From the NCBI GenBank assembly GCA_008638375.1, contig CM018036.1, positions 12,882,328 to 12,946,327 of the forward strand: DNA of 64,000 nt. Direction: 5' to 3'. Under the pieces are notes generated by a model that saw only the letters and a list, made by a program, of their open reading frames with translations, was not told where the DNA came from and searched no databases. Origin of the DNA: Nyssa sinensis. Taxonomy: Eukaryota > Streptophyta > Magnoliopsida > Cornales > Nyssaceae. Shown here in pieces: positions 10,565-21,644 of this stretch. How positions within the stretch are numbered: position 1 is the first letter of the stretch; the number at the start of each line of letters is the position of its first letter. The translations under genes were made by a program, and so were the position numbers.

Positions 10565-12125
10565 GCCTAGACAATCATCCTATAAGACTTGATCATATAT
10601 ATACGTGTGTATGTGTCTGTGTATATATTAAGCACCAATCAACCATCAAAATCTGTGTCTGTTTCGAACAGACCCAATAAAACTCTCTTCTTCCTCTTCA
10701 CTTGATCAATATTTTACTTGTCCCACAAACAACTTTCTATTTGCTAGCCCTCATGATACATATGATCGATCTTAGACCAAATTACGAATTGAATGAACTT
10801 TTCCCTCACTAGATCGATTTTCGGTTGTGGCCATGTGAATGCATGGCCTAGAACACAAGTTCACCTAGGTCCCAACACTTGGTCAAATCACAACATTTTA
10901 ATGTGCATCACTAACAAAATGACTAAAAATCGGTCAGTCTTAGTGAATCAATATAAAATTGACATTGACTCGCTTTGTAAATAAGAACAATATAAGACAA
11001 ATGATGACAATTTGAACAATTACACTCTAAGACCAAGACTTATGTCATCTCTTAATAACCGAAATGGGTAACACAGTAAAGGGTCTGACACCAAAAAAAA
11101 AATTCTATCTACTAGAGTCTACATGCCACTCCACAAGATATATGGCTGATTGAATAGTATTGTTCCTGAAGAACTAATTAAAATAATATTCTAATTTGGT
11201 CTTGGGCAAAACACAATCATATGATGACAACTAGACCGAAACAAGGTAAAAATCAACCAGTGACATAAACTATCACTTTTTTCGGTAATTTTGTATTATC
11301 CCCACAAAACCCAATAAAAAATGAAATCTTTAGAGCTAAATCATCAACTGAATTTGCAAATAAAATGAATTTTAGCAATTCTAACAATGCCATACAAGAA
11401 CAACGATTTTTTGCTTTGAGGGCTGTGGGGCCTATTCATAATTGTTGGTCACTACGGACCTATCAAAACATTCATTGGCCAAAATAAATTTACTTGGCCA
11501 ATTTTCTTCTTGCCCCCAATTGTTTCATCGTCATCAAAATTATTATGGGTCTCTTCAGCCGAATATATAATATTAGGCAGATTTTTTGCCGCCAACTCTT
11601 CACCACTGCCCCCCTGGTCTCTTGTTAAAATCAATAGTTCCATAAGTATAATATTCACTACAATGAGAATATATCCGCCAAGAATAACTATCAGTAAGTT
11701 TGGATTTGCCGAAATTGACAATTCATTTGACATGGAAGCCACTAAACAACACTTTTCACTAATAAAATGACATTTTTCATCATTAAGACAATTAATTTCA
11801 TTTTCTAGTTGACACATTGAATCATCAAATTGGCATTATTCAAGATTATATATATCACTGGAAAATTTCTTCCATGCAAAAAGAGATGATTGCAAAGGTA
11901 AGAGTCATAGGAATTCATCACAAATATTGTGTTTTCCGTAATCAAGATAATAAATCTCATTTTCTAGTCTACCAATTTATCGGTCTTGCCTGCATATCTG
12001 ATCATTATAAATTTATAATATTACAACCATGAATGATAACTAATGAATAATCATTTGCTGTCCCCATAGACGTGCCAACTCCAGTTGGCTAAATATTTAA
12101 AATATAACTTGTGCAAGCAGGCCAA
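10565..12125 (-). other. Intronic AT-rich DNA with a doubtful 121-codon ORF
   Basis: Mostly unassigned. A minus-strand ORF at 11452-11817 would encode 121 residues: an acidic, Cys-containing start, one hydrophobic segment of about 20 residues (LLIVILGGYILIVVNIILME), then an acidic tail. I recognise no family. A related LENEI-like phrase occurs in the same strand near 11955-11975, hinting at a decayed repeat. It is more likely fortuitous or a relic than a gene. Confidence 0.25.
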
Positions 12126-12833
12126 AGTCCAATTGGACTCAATTGTGAGATGTCAAACTATCCCTATAACAGATGTCAAATTAAGAGGACAGGAAAAGGA
12201 TTAAAGACTTGCTTGAATAGAGAGACAAAAAGATGTACAATCCTTGGTTGTTGAAGTACATTCTAAGAATTAAAAGGCCAATTATGACTACTGCAGAAGC
12301 AGGGAAACTAGTGCTATGCTAAAACTAAACTAGGCTAAAGCTATGATGGCCATGGTGGCCGGAATTACAAAGGAAAAAAGAAATAAAGAGTTTTTCTGTT
12401 GTTAGTGCAGGACCCTTCTTCAGTGGCTCCTTTAGGCTTTCGTATGTTCAGGAAGGAAAGAACCACCAAAAACTGCTGCAAACTTCCCATCTTCATTGCA
12501 CTTTTGGAGGTGTCATGTGTCTTCTAGGAGCTTCCATTTAACCACTCATATAACCATTTTCAGTCACATGTCCTTTATAGCAAAAACCCATTCAAAACAG
12601 AATCTGCCATGTGCCCTTTGTAACCACCCTTTTCTTTTATGGGTAAAGTATTTGTATTATAAACAAACCACGCATCTTGTGGTACCATATTTCCCACCTC
12701 CACCTTTGGCTGACACTTGTCTAGAAGGCATTATGTATTTACCACATGTTTGAGTTAGTTCCAAAGCATGTTTGTTAAATTGGTCAAACGTGGCAAGATT
12801 GATTATAAATTGGTAGGATATGGTAAGACTAAT
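12126..12833 (-). repeat. Duplicated non-coding segment, copy 2
   Basis: Partner of 8397-9131. It contains a short insertion at 12628-12665 that is absent from copy 1, and an extra stretch near 12400-12460. The differences suggest an old duplication. Confidence 0.8.
12628..12665 (-). mobile_element. Very short retroposed LINE tail
   Basis: A 38-bp insert reading on the minus strand TTTATAATACAAATACTTTA then CCCATAAAAGAAAA resembles the extreme 3' end of the local LINEs. It is flanked by AACCAC at 12622-12627 and 12666-12671. Copy 1 of the duplicated segment has the uninterrupted site at about 8966, which supports a true insertion. Confidence 0.5.
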
Positions 12834-12904
12834 TATATTCACATTTTTTCAAACAATAAGAAAGTTCTTTTCTTTTCTCTTTTTAATTCATATGAAAGTT
12901 CTTC

Positions 12905-13460
12905 TTTTTTTTTTTTATAAGTAAAAGTATTTGTATTAAAGCCGCTTAAGGGAGGCTAAACCGTACACAAAGCGGAGCCAACACAAAAATTAAAGCTATA
13001 AATCTCCCAAAAACTCTACAAAAGAATCTATATATATGGGATAAGACTCTATTACACAAACAAAGTGGAGCCATTCTCCACAACTTTCTAATAGGCTTCA
13101 GCACATACCTTCCTTTCCAACTGTTAAGAAGATGCTTCACTGGGTGGGTGTGATCGAAACACAACCAAAGGAGGGAAAAAAAGGCACCATATATCCCTAG
13201 CCACCTTACAATGCAAAAAGAGATATCATATGCGGATATGCCTAACCGACTCTTCATTTTTACACATGCAGCATCTATTAGTAAGTGGATATCCCTCTTG
13301 AAATTATCCATGGTAAAACAATTTCCCAAGAAGCGACCAAGCCAAAAAGAAAAAACCAACCTTAGCCGGAAATTGTGAACACCATATCATCCTCAAAGGA
13401 AACTCCATATTACCTTTTCCAATCAACTCTCTATAATACGACTGAACCGTGAAAACAAAG
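12905..13460 (-). mobile_element. LINE 3' relic, zf-RVT region
   Basis: On the minus strand the copy ends in TTTACTTATAAAAAAAAAAA at about 12905-12925. A 137-codon stretch (12946-13359) contains a zf-RVT-like arrangement: a GRFLGNCFTMDNFKRD segment, then a Cys-poor decayed zinc region, then a VKHLLNSWKGR-like C-terminal part. Upstream, near 13400-13450, a frameshifted segment resembles the usual residues before zf-RVT. No endonuclease or RT core remains. Confidence 0.65.
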
Positions 13461-13726
13461 AAAATTGGCAAAAAGTAAAAAGAAAATTACGTGTAGAATT
13501 ACCGCCAAAAAGAACAGTACCCAAGAACATAATGAAATTATAAAAGCAAGTACTCTACAATGGCAATAGATAAAGGGGGCCTTCGGAATCATGTGATGCA
13601 TTATTGTTCAAAAAGTTAATTAAAAGAATAGAAATCGAATCCAACCAAGATTACTACAACTAGCTAGCTTTATTGGGTTGAGATACCAATTTTTTGGACA
13701 CCAAAATGACATAAAAATATGATTTT

Positions 13727-15250
13727 TTGATAAGTAAGAGTGTTGTATTAATGGCACCCAAGGGGGGCTCACCCAGGTACAAAAAGGAGACTTATAAAAA
13801 TTAGGGTATCATATTTTCAAAAAATCAACAAAATTATATACATGTCAAGGGTATGTCTCTATAACCTGAAAGTATAACATCTTTGAAAAAACTATCTTTA
13901 AATTTACAAATGGTCATCATTTCACCTTAAAAAATCTGTCAATTTCTTTCCTTCCATAATCCATTTACACCAAACTAAGCATATAAGCACCATTCTCCAT
14001 GCTATCCTCTCTTTTTCTTACTACATCCTCAAGTCCATCCTTCAACAAATCCATTATCGAGAGAGACATATCCCAACAACACTTAAACAAAGAATTACAG
14101 ATTCCAAACTTTCTTCACAAAAGAGCAATGAAGGAAGAGGTGACTAATCGATTCATCCTCCTTTAAACACATGCCACATCTTCTAGCTAAACTAAAGCCT
14201 CTCTTCTTTAAATTGTCTATAGTTAAAACTGCTCCCCAAGCTAGGAACCATGCAAACAAGCCGCCTTGACCAGGACTTCGGCACGCCACACTACGTTTCA
14301 TGGAAAGTTCCTCCCTCCCTTCCTAGCCAAATCCTTGTAGTAAGATCTAACTATAAACCTTTTTGCTGCCATCTTTCTCCAAATAACCTCATCTAGAAGT
14401 ACCCCTGTAGGCTTATGCTAATGAATAAATCCCAAGCAGCACATGACATCATGAAACATTCTCGGAAAACAGGGGCCCAAACAAAATCCTCTTCTAAGTA
14501 TATATAATCCAACACCTTCGCCTCCGGATTCAAAACAACTGGAACAACTAGGGAAACCTTTCTTCCAAAGGCAACTCATCAAGCCAAGCATCCTCCAAAA
14601 ATATCACCAGAGCTCCATCTCCGATCAAAAACCCAATCATATTCCTTCCCTCTACTTCCATAGGCTCACGCCCATGGATTCCTCTACTTCCCTTGATGTC
14701 CACCCATTCAACTCAAACCCAAGTTTATCTTCAATGACCCTTTGCCATATTGCTCGTTTCTCCACTGTAGCCACTTACCCAATAAGGCTTTACTGAACAC
14801 TCATTTTCTCACCCTTCATTGGAGTTTGAATTTTCTCCCAATTTACTAGATGCATTCTCCTTTTCTCCTCTTTTCCTTCCCATAAAAATCCTTTCAAATT
14901 TTATCCAACCTTCTTTCAACTAAAGCTAGAATAGGGAATAAGGACATGTAGTATGTAAGACGACTCGCCAACATGCTCTTAATCAAAGTCAGCTTACCCA
15001 CTTTCGATAAACTTTGCTTTTTCCATCCCGTCAGTCTTTTTTGGAACCTTTCTATGATCAGATTCCATATTGCCTTGCTTTTCAAAGTCACTCCCAATGA
15101 CAATCCCAAATACACTGTGGGAAAAGCCACCACCTTAGAAACAAGATTCCAAGCCAAACTAGGAATCTCAGCCACCTCCTCCTCCAGAATGAGTTCACTT
15201 TTATTCAAGTTAATCCTCAAGCCCCCTCAAAAGACAACAAAACACATCAC
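13727..15250 (-). mobile_element. LINE 3' relic, RT thumb through zf-RVT and tail
   Basis: On the minus strand the copy begins in the RT region after the ADD motif (14894-15220: INLNKSEL, a YLGLSLGV-like motif, GWKKQSLSKVGKLTLIKS). It passes through a badly decayed middle to a zf-RVT piece at 14095-14301 (LTIDNLKKRGFSLARRCGMC followed by HLFLHC). It then ends in a 3' UTR with GGTGAGCCCCCCTTGGGTGC and the tail CTTACTTATCAAAAAA at about 13727. The RT core and everything 5' of it are missing. It lies in the inferred G3BP leader intron, in the same orientation as the gene. Confidence 0.8.
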
Positions 15251-15335
15251 AAGAAGTATAGACATTTTCCTCAATTGACCGGCATTAACCAGGGGCAAGA
15301 ATATTTAGTTTTTGCAGGTTTAATTCAGACTTCAG

Positions 15336-15336
15336 A

Positions 15337-15383
<47 letters not shown>
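15336..15383. repeat. GT/TA compound microsatellite
   Basis: A short (GT)n run followed by about 19 TA repeats. The ORFs 15325-15642 and 15339-15530 owe their length to this tract and are not genes. Confidence 0.95.
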
Positions 15384-15386
<3 letters not shown>

Positions 15387-15611
15387 AACATTTACAATTA
15401 CACAAACTCAGATGTAATGAACCCCAAAACCATGACACCAAGCAATGAAGGCCAAGGCGCAAGCACTGCAAAGAAAACATACATACATCGAAGAGGTACC
15501 AAATTGAATCTATTACATATCCAAAAATAAAAAATAAAAATTTAAAACATGAAACCCCACAATGTCCACAAAATCTCAAAAGAAAAGCCAAATCAAATAA
15601 CTTACTGATTT

Positions 15612-15768
15612 GCCAATACGGGCTGTGGCCCAATGGCATCACATGCTCTTCCCCGGACGCAAAGTGGAGAACGAGGTTCGAACACCCCCCCGGCCGCGGA
15701 GGGTCAGGGGCGTTTGTTCGATAGAGCCCTCCATGGGCGGGTTTAGGGACGAAATGGACTAAAAAAAA
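15612..15768 (+). mobile_element. tRNA-derived SINE
   Basis: The 5' part carries GGCTGTGGCCCAATGGCATC, an A-box-like element, and AGGTTCGAACAC, a near-consensus B box, about 45 bp apart. A GC-rich body follows, then a terminal A run at 15761-15768. The flanks TTACTGATTT (15602-15611) and TTACCGATTT (15769-15778) form a 10-bp target duplication with one mismatch. The length is 157 bp. Confidence 0.8.
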
Positions 15769-16031
15769 TTACCGATTTAGTCAGACATCTACCAAATAAA
15801 CCATCTTTGTGATCCCATGGTCAAAAACACATGCAGAAAACATATACAGCTATGGATCAAAGTCTCAAATTTACCAACATAAAATTAAAAGAAAAACAGA
15901 ATCAACCTAAAATAGCTCAAATTCAGACTGCTCAATTCAATACAGGGCCAAAAAGAAACTTCGTCTACTAAAATGCGACAAACAACTAGGTATATGATGA
16001 AAATCTCAAGTTTAAACGTGAGAAGAAGTAC

Positions 16032-16200
16032 CTGTGGTAGTATTCTAGATAGAGAGAGAAGGCGATGTAGAGAGAGAGAAAGTGAGATCTGCTAACTTTC
16101 TATCTTTGGGGAGTAAGCGAACAAAGAGATTGAAGGACAGAGCAAAGATACTGACATCTATTAATGAAAGTGACTTTCTTTTCTTTGTTCTTATTTGTGG
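16032..16200 (-). other. Inferred 5'-leader exon of the G3BP-like gene
   Basis: On the minus strand this is a CT-rich leader of the kind common in plant 5' UTRs, with CTCTCTCTC and TTCTCTCTCTATC tracts. It ends CTACCACAG and is followed by GTACTTCTTC as a splice donor. It lies upstream of the G3BP-like coding exon in the same orientation, with no competing gene in between. The 5' limit is not determined; AT-rich DNA further upstream could hold the promoter. The two 62-codon ORFs here are not supported. Confidence 0.45.
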
Positions 16201-16269
16201 AAAATTCGCACCCCAAAATAAAAATGGAAACAAAATGTTAAGAAGGAAATTATTGTGTGCTGAACTGTA

Positions 16270-17394
16270 ACGTGGAATTGGATAAGTGTGCTCAATAATT
16301 TAATGAAATTACACATAAATTAAAAATGAAAGAAATAATTTACACTTGTTGAAAATGATTTCACTTATATACCACTAAGAATTTAATAAATTATCGATAA
16401 TATATAGAGAATCACTGATAGAATCGCTGATAATGCATAGCTACATACTACCGATCATTTATTACATGTCATATAATAAATTGTTAGTAGTGTAATATAT
16501 TTTTTTATGTCATGTGAAATACAAATTGTCGAAATTATTCAACTCACTTATATTTTACCTCTAGAATTCATTTCAAGTGTAATTTTTTCAAAATTAAATT
16601 AAAAGTAAAAACTTGTTAATCAATTAAGCTAGTTTAGTTGATCATTCATGTCTTTATCTAAAAAAAATATCATGAGTTCAAGTTTTACTTCTCATTAAGA
16701 AAATATGATTATTTATTTTTACCCAGTCATGATCTGGGTTGAATTGTTTGTATGTGACCCATCACTTAATTGTAATACAATATAATATATGAATTATAAC
16801 ACCACACTATTTTCATAAATAAAAAAAAAAAAAAAACAAGGGTTGCGGTTTTGAAATTCACTTTCATACCGAGTAATTTGTGTAACTAACTTGGAGGCCC
16901 AACTAAATTCGGTCTGCACTTAAATTTCTTCCCTTATTTATAGGCCATTGAAAATAGTTATTTTATTTTTAATTTGTTCGTTTCAACACAAAATGTTTTT
17001 GAAAAATGTTTTTAGCATTTTCATGCATTTACTTAGCTGTAAAATATTATTTACAATTTTTGAAAAAACTATTTAAAGGATTTTGTATTTGGGGTGTTAG
17101 AATACCTTCTCGATTTTTTAAAATTAATTTTTTTCTATATTTTTTGTCCAAATAAAGAATTTTAAAATTATGGATTCTCAAATTTCTTACCCAAACACAA
17201 CCTTAGATAAACTATTAATGTGCTTCAAAATGCTTGAATAATCTATGGTTGTTCTCATTAGCTTCTATTTAATAACTTCAACACAATCTTAGATAAATTA
17301 TTAATGTGCTTCAAAATGGTTGAATAGTCTATAATTGTTATTTTCATTAGCTTTTATTCAATAAATTCATTGCCTGCAAAAATGAGAAAGAAAT
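16270..17394. other. Unassigned AT-rich DNA, possible promoter side of the G3BP-like gene
   Basis: No coding similarity is visible. It includes runs of A near 16818-16837 and a duplicated phrase (TTAGATAAAC/ATTATTAATGTGCTTCAAAATG type) near 17205-17255 and 17290-17335, a degenerate tandem repeat of about 85 bp. Confidence 0.5.
16618..16725 (+). mobile_element. Possible decayed tRNA-derived SINE head
   Basis: AGCTAGTTTAGTTGATCATT resembles an A box and ATGAGTTCAAGTTTTACT a B box, about 50 bp apart. The rest is AT-rich and no target duplication or tail was found, so this is only suggestive. Confidence 0.35.
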
Positions 17395-18575
17395 TATTTT
17401 AGTAGAAGTTTTGAACTTCTTATGACAGAATTAGTGAGAAACTATCACAGAAACCAAGGCTCCCCAGATTTGTTATTAAAGTTGATGTAAAGTCTTATGA
17501 CTCTGTGAATTGGGAGTCTTTTTCCGTGTTCTTTAGACTATTTAACTTTCCTAAATAAACCAATAGTGTGTTTCTATTGTTAAGTACTGCATCATCCTAA
17601 ATAAAGAGTTAGAAGGTTTCTTTGAAGCCAAAAAGGGCATCCAATAGGGAGATTCCCTATCTCCATACCCATCCTACTAATTATGAAAGGATGCTCCAAC
17701 TTAATGACCAAGAATTGTGAGGATATGAGTTTAACCTATCATCTTAAATGCCCTTAGCATGACCTCTCCCACTTGTTGTTCATTAATGACATGTTTATAT
17801 TGATCAGTGGGGTTCACACAAACTTTGCATTTTAGTAAAGAAATCATTGTAAGAATTTTGTAAATTGGTAGGGCTCTTACCCAACCTAAGTAAAAGTTGC
17901 CTCTTTTTTATAGGCTATTCTGAGCAACAAAAGGAAAAACTTCATGCATATCACATTATGAGGAAAGGAAAATTGCCCATTATATATTTAGGGGTTCATC
18001 TTATAACTTCTAAACTTCTTCCCTTCATTGTAGAGTGTTAGTTGAAAAGATATATATATCACTCCAAAATTCATAGTTGGGACACTGAGAGTCTATCCTA
18101 TGCAAGTAGACTAACTCATCCAATTTATCATTTTTAGTATTCAAGTGTATTAGTCTTTTACTTTCATTCTTCAAAAGAGAGTGGCTAGGGAAATTGAGAA
18201 GATTTCAATGCTTTTCTTTAGTCTGTGGCAAATCTGAAAACCTCAACTTTTAAAGTAACTTAGGCTACTCTTTGCAATCACAAAAGTGAGGGGGTTTGGG
18301 AATAAAAAATTTACTGATTAGAACTATGTAGTCTTTGGGCTCTGTTCACTCCAAAATAATTCTTATGGGTATCGTGGTACCATACTTACAAGATAGAAGT
18401 GAGAAGCTTATGGAGTATTCCTATTCCTCAAGATGACTCTTGGTCATGTAAAGAGAAAGATTATGAATCTAAGACCTCAACCCAGACCCTTCATTCAACC
18501 TGTTATAGATAATGGGATGGATAGTTCAATTTGGTTTGACTTATGGCACCCTAGTGGCCCTTTGGTAGAAAAGTA
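17395..18575 (+). pseudogene. Heavily decayed LINE reverse-transcriptase relic
   Basis: Fragments of a plant L1 ORF2 can be followed across all three plus frames: FVIKVDVKSYDSVNWES near 17473, carrying the first catalytic Asp region; a decayed G-R-Q-G-D-P-like region near 17630-17670; an LPLVVH-like segment where the ADD motif should be (17770-17800); and GLGIKNLLIR plus DNGMDSSIWFDLWHPSGP-like segments near 18295 and 18510, typical of the region before zf-RVT. There are many stops and frameshifts. Both ends are truncated. Confidence 0.7.
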
Positions 18576-19279
18576 TGGTATTCAATTGTAGTATTTTGAA
18601 AATTATCGTTAATTAATTAATCTTAATAATGGGAAATTATATGATTGTATGTTAATTAATGATGAATAGTGTATGAAATAATTTAAACTTGACATGTTTT
18701 AAGTTTTAATACATGTGTAATGTTAAGTGAAATCCCTTGTACATCCTTTTATATTTCAAATTTGAAAAAATAGTGCTCGTATATGTATCATTTGGCTTAT
18801 GGACTAAACTAGTACATGAAAAATTGAGACTTAATTAGATATTAATGTATACATTTGGGAATTTTATATATCTATAATGTAAGTGTAGATGTTCTCACTA
18901 TTGTACATGTATTTAATATATATATATATATATATATAGATATAATGAGGAAAGAAGGCTAACCATGACAGGGTGTGGTGTGTGCAATAATAATAGTCTG
19001 TGTGAGAGGTTTAAGTACTGTAGGGTGACATTATGACTCAAATATTAGGTTGGTATTAAATTGGGTGTACAATCTAGATATATACATATATGTGGATATG
19101 CGCATAGCTTGATGCAAGGGATAATGGTTGAACAGATTAAAGTATATGTAGTTTTTGTGGTGCAATAGGTAAGTGTAACGACTGTCTGGTTATATTTAGA
19201 GCATTATATAATAAGGGTGTTGACTGAAGGAAGGGAGGGGTTGGTTAGATAGGGAACTTGTGTAAGGTTATAGGCATAA

Positions 19280-19312
<33 letters not shown>

Positions 19313-19374
19313 GAGAGGGGCTTGAGGGAATCTTGTGTATAGGGCTTAAATGAAGACTAGCAGAGATGGATAAA
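18576..19374. other. Unassigned AT-rich DNA with TA microsatellites
   Basis: It contains TA runs at about 18915-18940 and 19281-19311. The style (long AT-rich, TG/TA-rich stretches) resembles the LTR regions elsewhere in the window, so it may be part of an old gypsy-type LTR that continues to about 21.25 kb. I could not find its ends. Confidence 0.4.
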
Positions 19375-19391
19375 AGAAGGGACTTACTGTT

Positions 19392-20166
19392 TTTTTTTGG
19401 ATAAGCAAAGAAATTTCATTAAACAAACCAGAGTATAAATACTCAAGATACATTAATGAAAAGGAAGAAAGACCAAAAGGGCAGATGAATAGGCAACACA
19501 GTGAGAGAGCATTATCCCAACCAGGTTGGCACAATGAACTGCACCAAATCAATTGCAGAACCAACCCACAAAGAAGCTAACAAAGTTGGCAAGATACCAA
19601 CAAAAAAAACATAAACAAAACTCATAATACAACTAAAAAACACCCCCCTTCATAAACAGATTTTCGTCACCTTCCAGACCCTACAACTCCAAGCTGCCGA
19701 TTGCATCTGCTTTCAAACCAATCATAAGCGCATCCCCTGCCACCAACACAATAGTGGTTGAATCGACCAAGGAGGCACCCATCATAGACCCCACCACCTA
19801 ATACATTCAGCCCAAATCCGCCACACCTGAAGAGTTTGCCTTCCAGCTAAGACAGTAAGCTGAAGATCTGGGAGAATGAAGAAAACTCAACAAAGACTTC
19901 ATAAGGAGCTATTTCCTCAACAAACATCAACAACATCCAGTTGCTGTGGAGTAAACAGAGTTCTTCAGTATCCAAAATAGGCCTTTTCGTCTACTGTCCT
20001 GAGACTCTTCCCCAATCCATCACGTAACTTGACGTCGGGGCACCTTGAATTTCCTTCACCAACATGTGTGTGTGTGAGTTGTGTGTGTGTGTGTAAGGAG
20101 CTATTTCCTTCACCAACAAACAGAGTTCTTCAGTAAGATTTCCTTCACCAACAAACAGAGTTCTTC
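19392..20166 (-). mobile_element. 5'-truncated LINE insertion with a perfect 17-bp target duplication
   Basis: On the minus strand the insert ends AATTTCTTTGCTTATCC followed by an A run, the local L1-type tail. It is flanked on both sides by AGAAGGGACTTACTGTT (19375-19391 and 20167-20183), an exact 17-bp duplication diagnostic of target-primed reverse transcription. Only about 775 bp of 3' sequence is present, and no RT motif remains. Near the 5' junction a phrase of about 30 bp (TTTCCTTCACCAACAAACAG plus AGTTCTTCAG) is repeated in tandem at 20106-20134 and 20140-20168, and a TG microsatellite lies within. Confidence 0.8.
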
Positions 20167-20183
20167 AGAAGGGACTTACTGTT

Positions 20184-20185
20184 AC

Positions 20186-20218
<33 letters not shown>

Positions 20219-20760
20219 TTTAAAGTGATGTGAGGTGATAGGGGACATGACCAAGCCTTGAAAGAGGGAGAGAGGATCTGACTGAAAAAAATAATAATTT
20301 ATGTTAGTTAGGTTATAGTGAGGGCTGACCGTGAAATAGGGAAACATTGAGAATGATAAAAGTTAGTGAGACCTGACTAATAAAGAACTTGACCAAAAAA
20401 AATGTGAAGAGGGAATGCATTCAAATAGTGGGCTATCTCTCCTTTCCTCTTGCAAGGGGATCAAATTTTAACAAAAAGAAAAGAAGAAGGGAGTCATGTA
20501 AGAGAGTGATGATGCGATGCACAGCGTGATTGTCTTGTAATATTAAAAACATAAACATATATATATATATGTGTGTGTGTGTGTAATATATATATATATA
20601 TATATATATAATGGAGATAAGATGAGCTGACCAGTGGGTATGAGCTATATTAATAAAAATAAAAGGATTGAAAAAGGCCTAATATATAGTGTCCGATACT
20701 ATAATAGTGAGTTTTGTGCATTGTGTGTGTGTGTGTGGGGGGGGGGGGGGGGAATGGGTC
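20184..20760. repeat. Cluster of TG, TA and G microsatellites
   Basis: (TG)n at 20187-20216; mixed TA/GT/TA at about 20558-20610; (GT)n at 20722-20737 followed directly by 16 G to 20752. No gene is present. The small ORFs here are repeat artefacts. Confidence 0.9.
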
Positions 20761-21302
20761 TAATGTTATGTGAAACTAATAATTAATGAGGAAAAAATGG
20801 CTGATACAGAGCCGATCTACATTATTTTATACAAAAAAAAAAATAATGACTGAAAGTTATAAAAAAAAAAAAAAAAACTTGACATGGTGTGGTCGTGCGG
20901 TAGTGTGTGTAATGTTACATGTGTTTGTTTTACAGAATATGTGTTGTACTATATGTAAGAACTTGACACTTTATGCTTGAGCTTTTAGTTAGAATTTCTC
21001 TTCCATAAACTCACGACAAAACTCTCCATTCATCTTCTCCTACTTTCAACCATTTTTCTCTTACAAATTCTTTGAAGGTTTGCTAGTGGGTTAGGTTTTT
21101 GTGAAAGAATTATTCTACACACTTTATTCAAGCTTAGGGGGATAGAAATTTTAAACTTGGTGGTGGAAATCAAAACTAGGGCTTGAACTTTGACAAGAGG
21201 TAGGGGATTTTCACTTTTGAGTTAATATGAAGATGTCTCATGCATTGTTAGTATATAATAATTTATGTTTTGATAATTATTAGACTTAGGTATGTATTTA
21301 TT

Positions 21303-21336
<34 letters not shown>

Positions 21337-21644
21337 GGCATATAACCTCACTTGAGTTGATAAAATTAGGACTTTTGTTTGAATGAAGAAATTGATGATT
21401 AATATGTGCAAGAGTATGTATTAAGATGATGAGTATGTGATTTGAGATAAACACACTAAGAAAATTTAAAATCCCTAACTATTAGTATGATAAATATTTA
21501 GTTTACATGCTAAGTGTTTGTATCAATGTACAAGTATACGAAATTGCATGCAAGCTTGTTGTTATGTGCTTGGAATATAAAATGCATAAGGATAGAATTT
21601 TTAAAGTGAATTTAAAATTGCATGAATCATGAGATATGTTGAAA
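20761..21644. other. Unassigned LTR-like DNA
   Basis: No coding similarity. GACAAGAGGTAGGGGATTTT near 21190 resembles the splice-donor-like phrase found in the LTR leaders of this window. There is a TG/TA microsatellite at 21302-21336. Confidence 0.4.

Larger units (their letters stand above)
7876..16031 (-). other. Inferred 8.2-kb 5'-leader intron of the G3BP-like gene
   Basis: On the minus strand the interval starts with GTACTTCTTC after CTACCACAG at 16032-16034 and ends with TTTTATGCAG before the start codon, so both ends fit splice consensus. It holds two LINE relics, two SINEs, an hAT-like element with a nested MITE, and a duplicated non-coding segment. All are compatible with intronic insertions. 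Joining the leader exon to the coding exon is inference; there is no transcript evidence. Confidence 0.5.
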
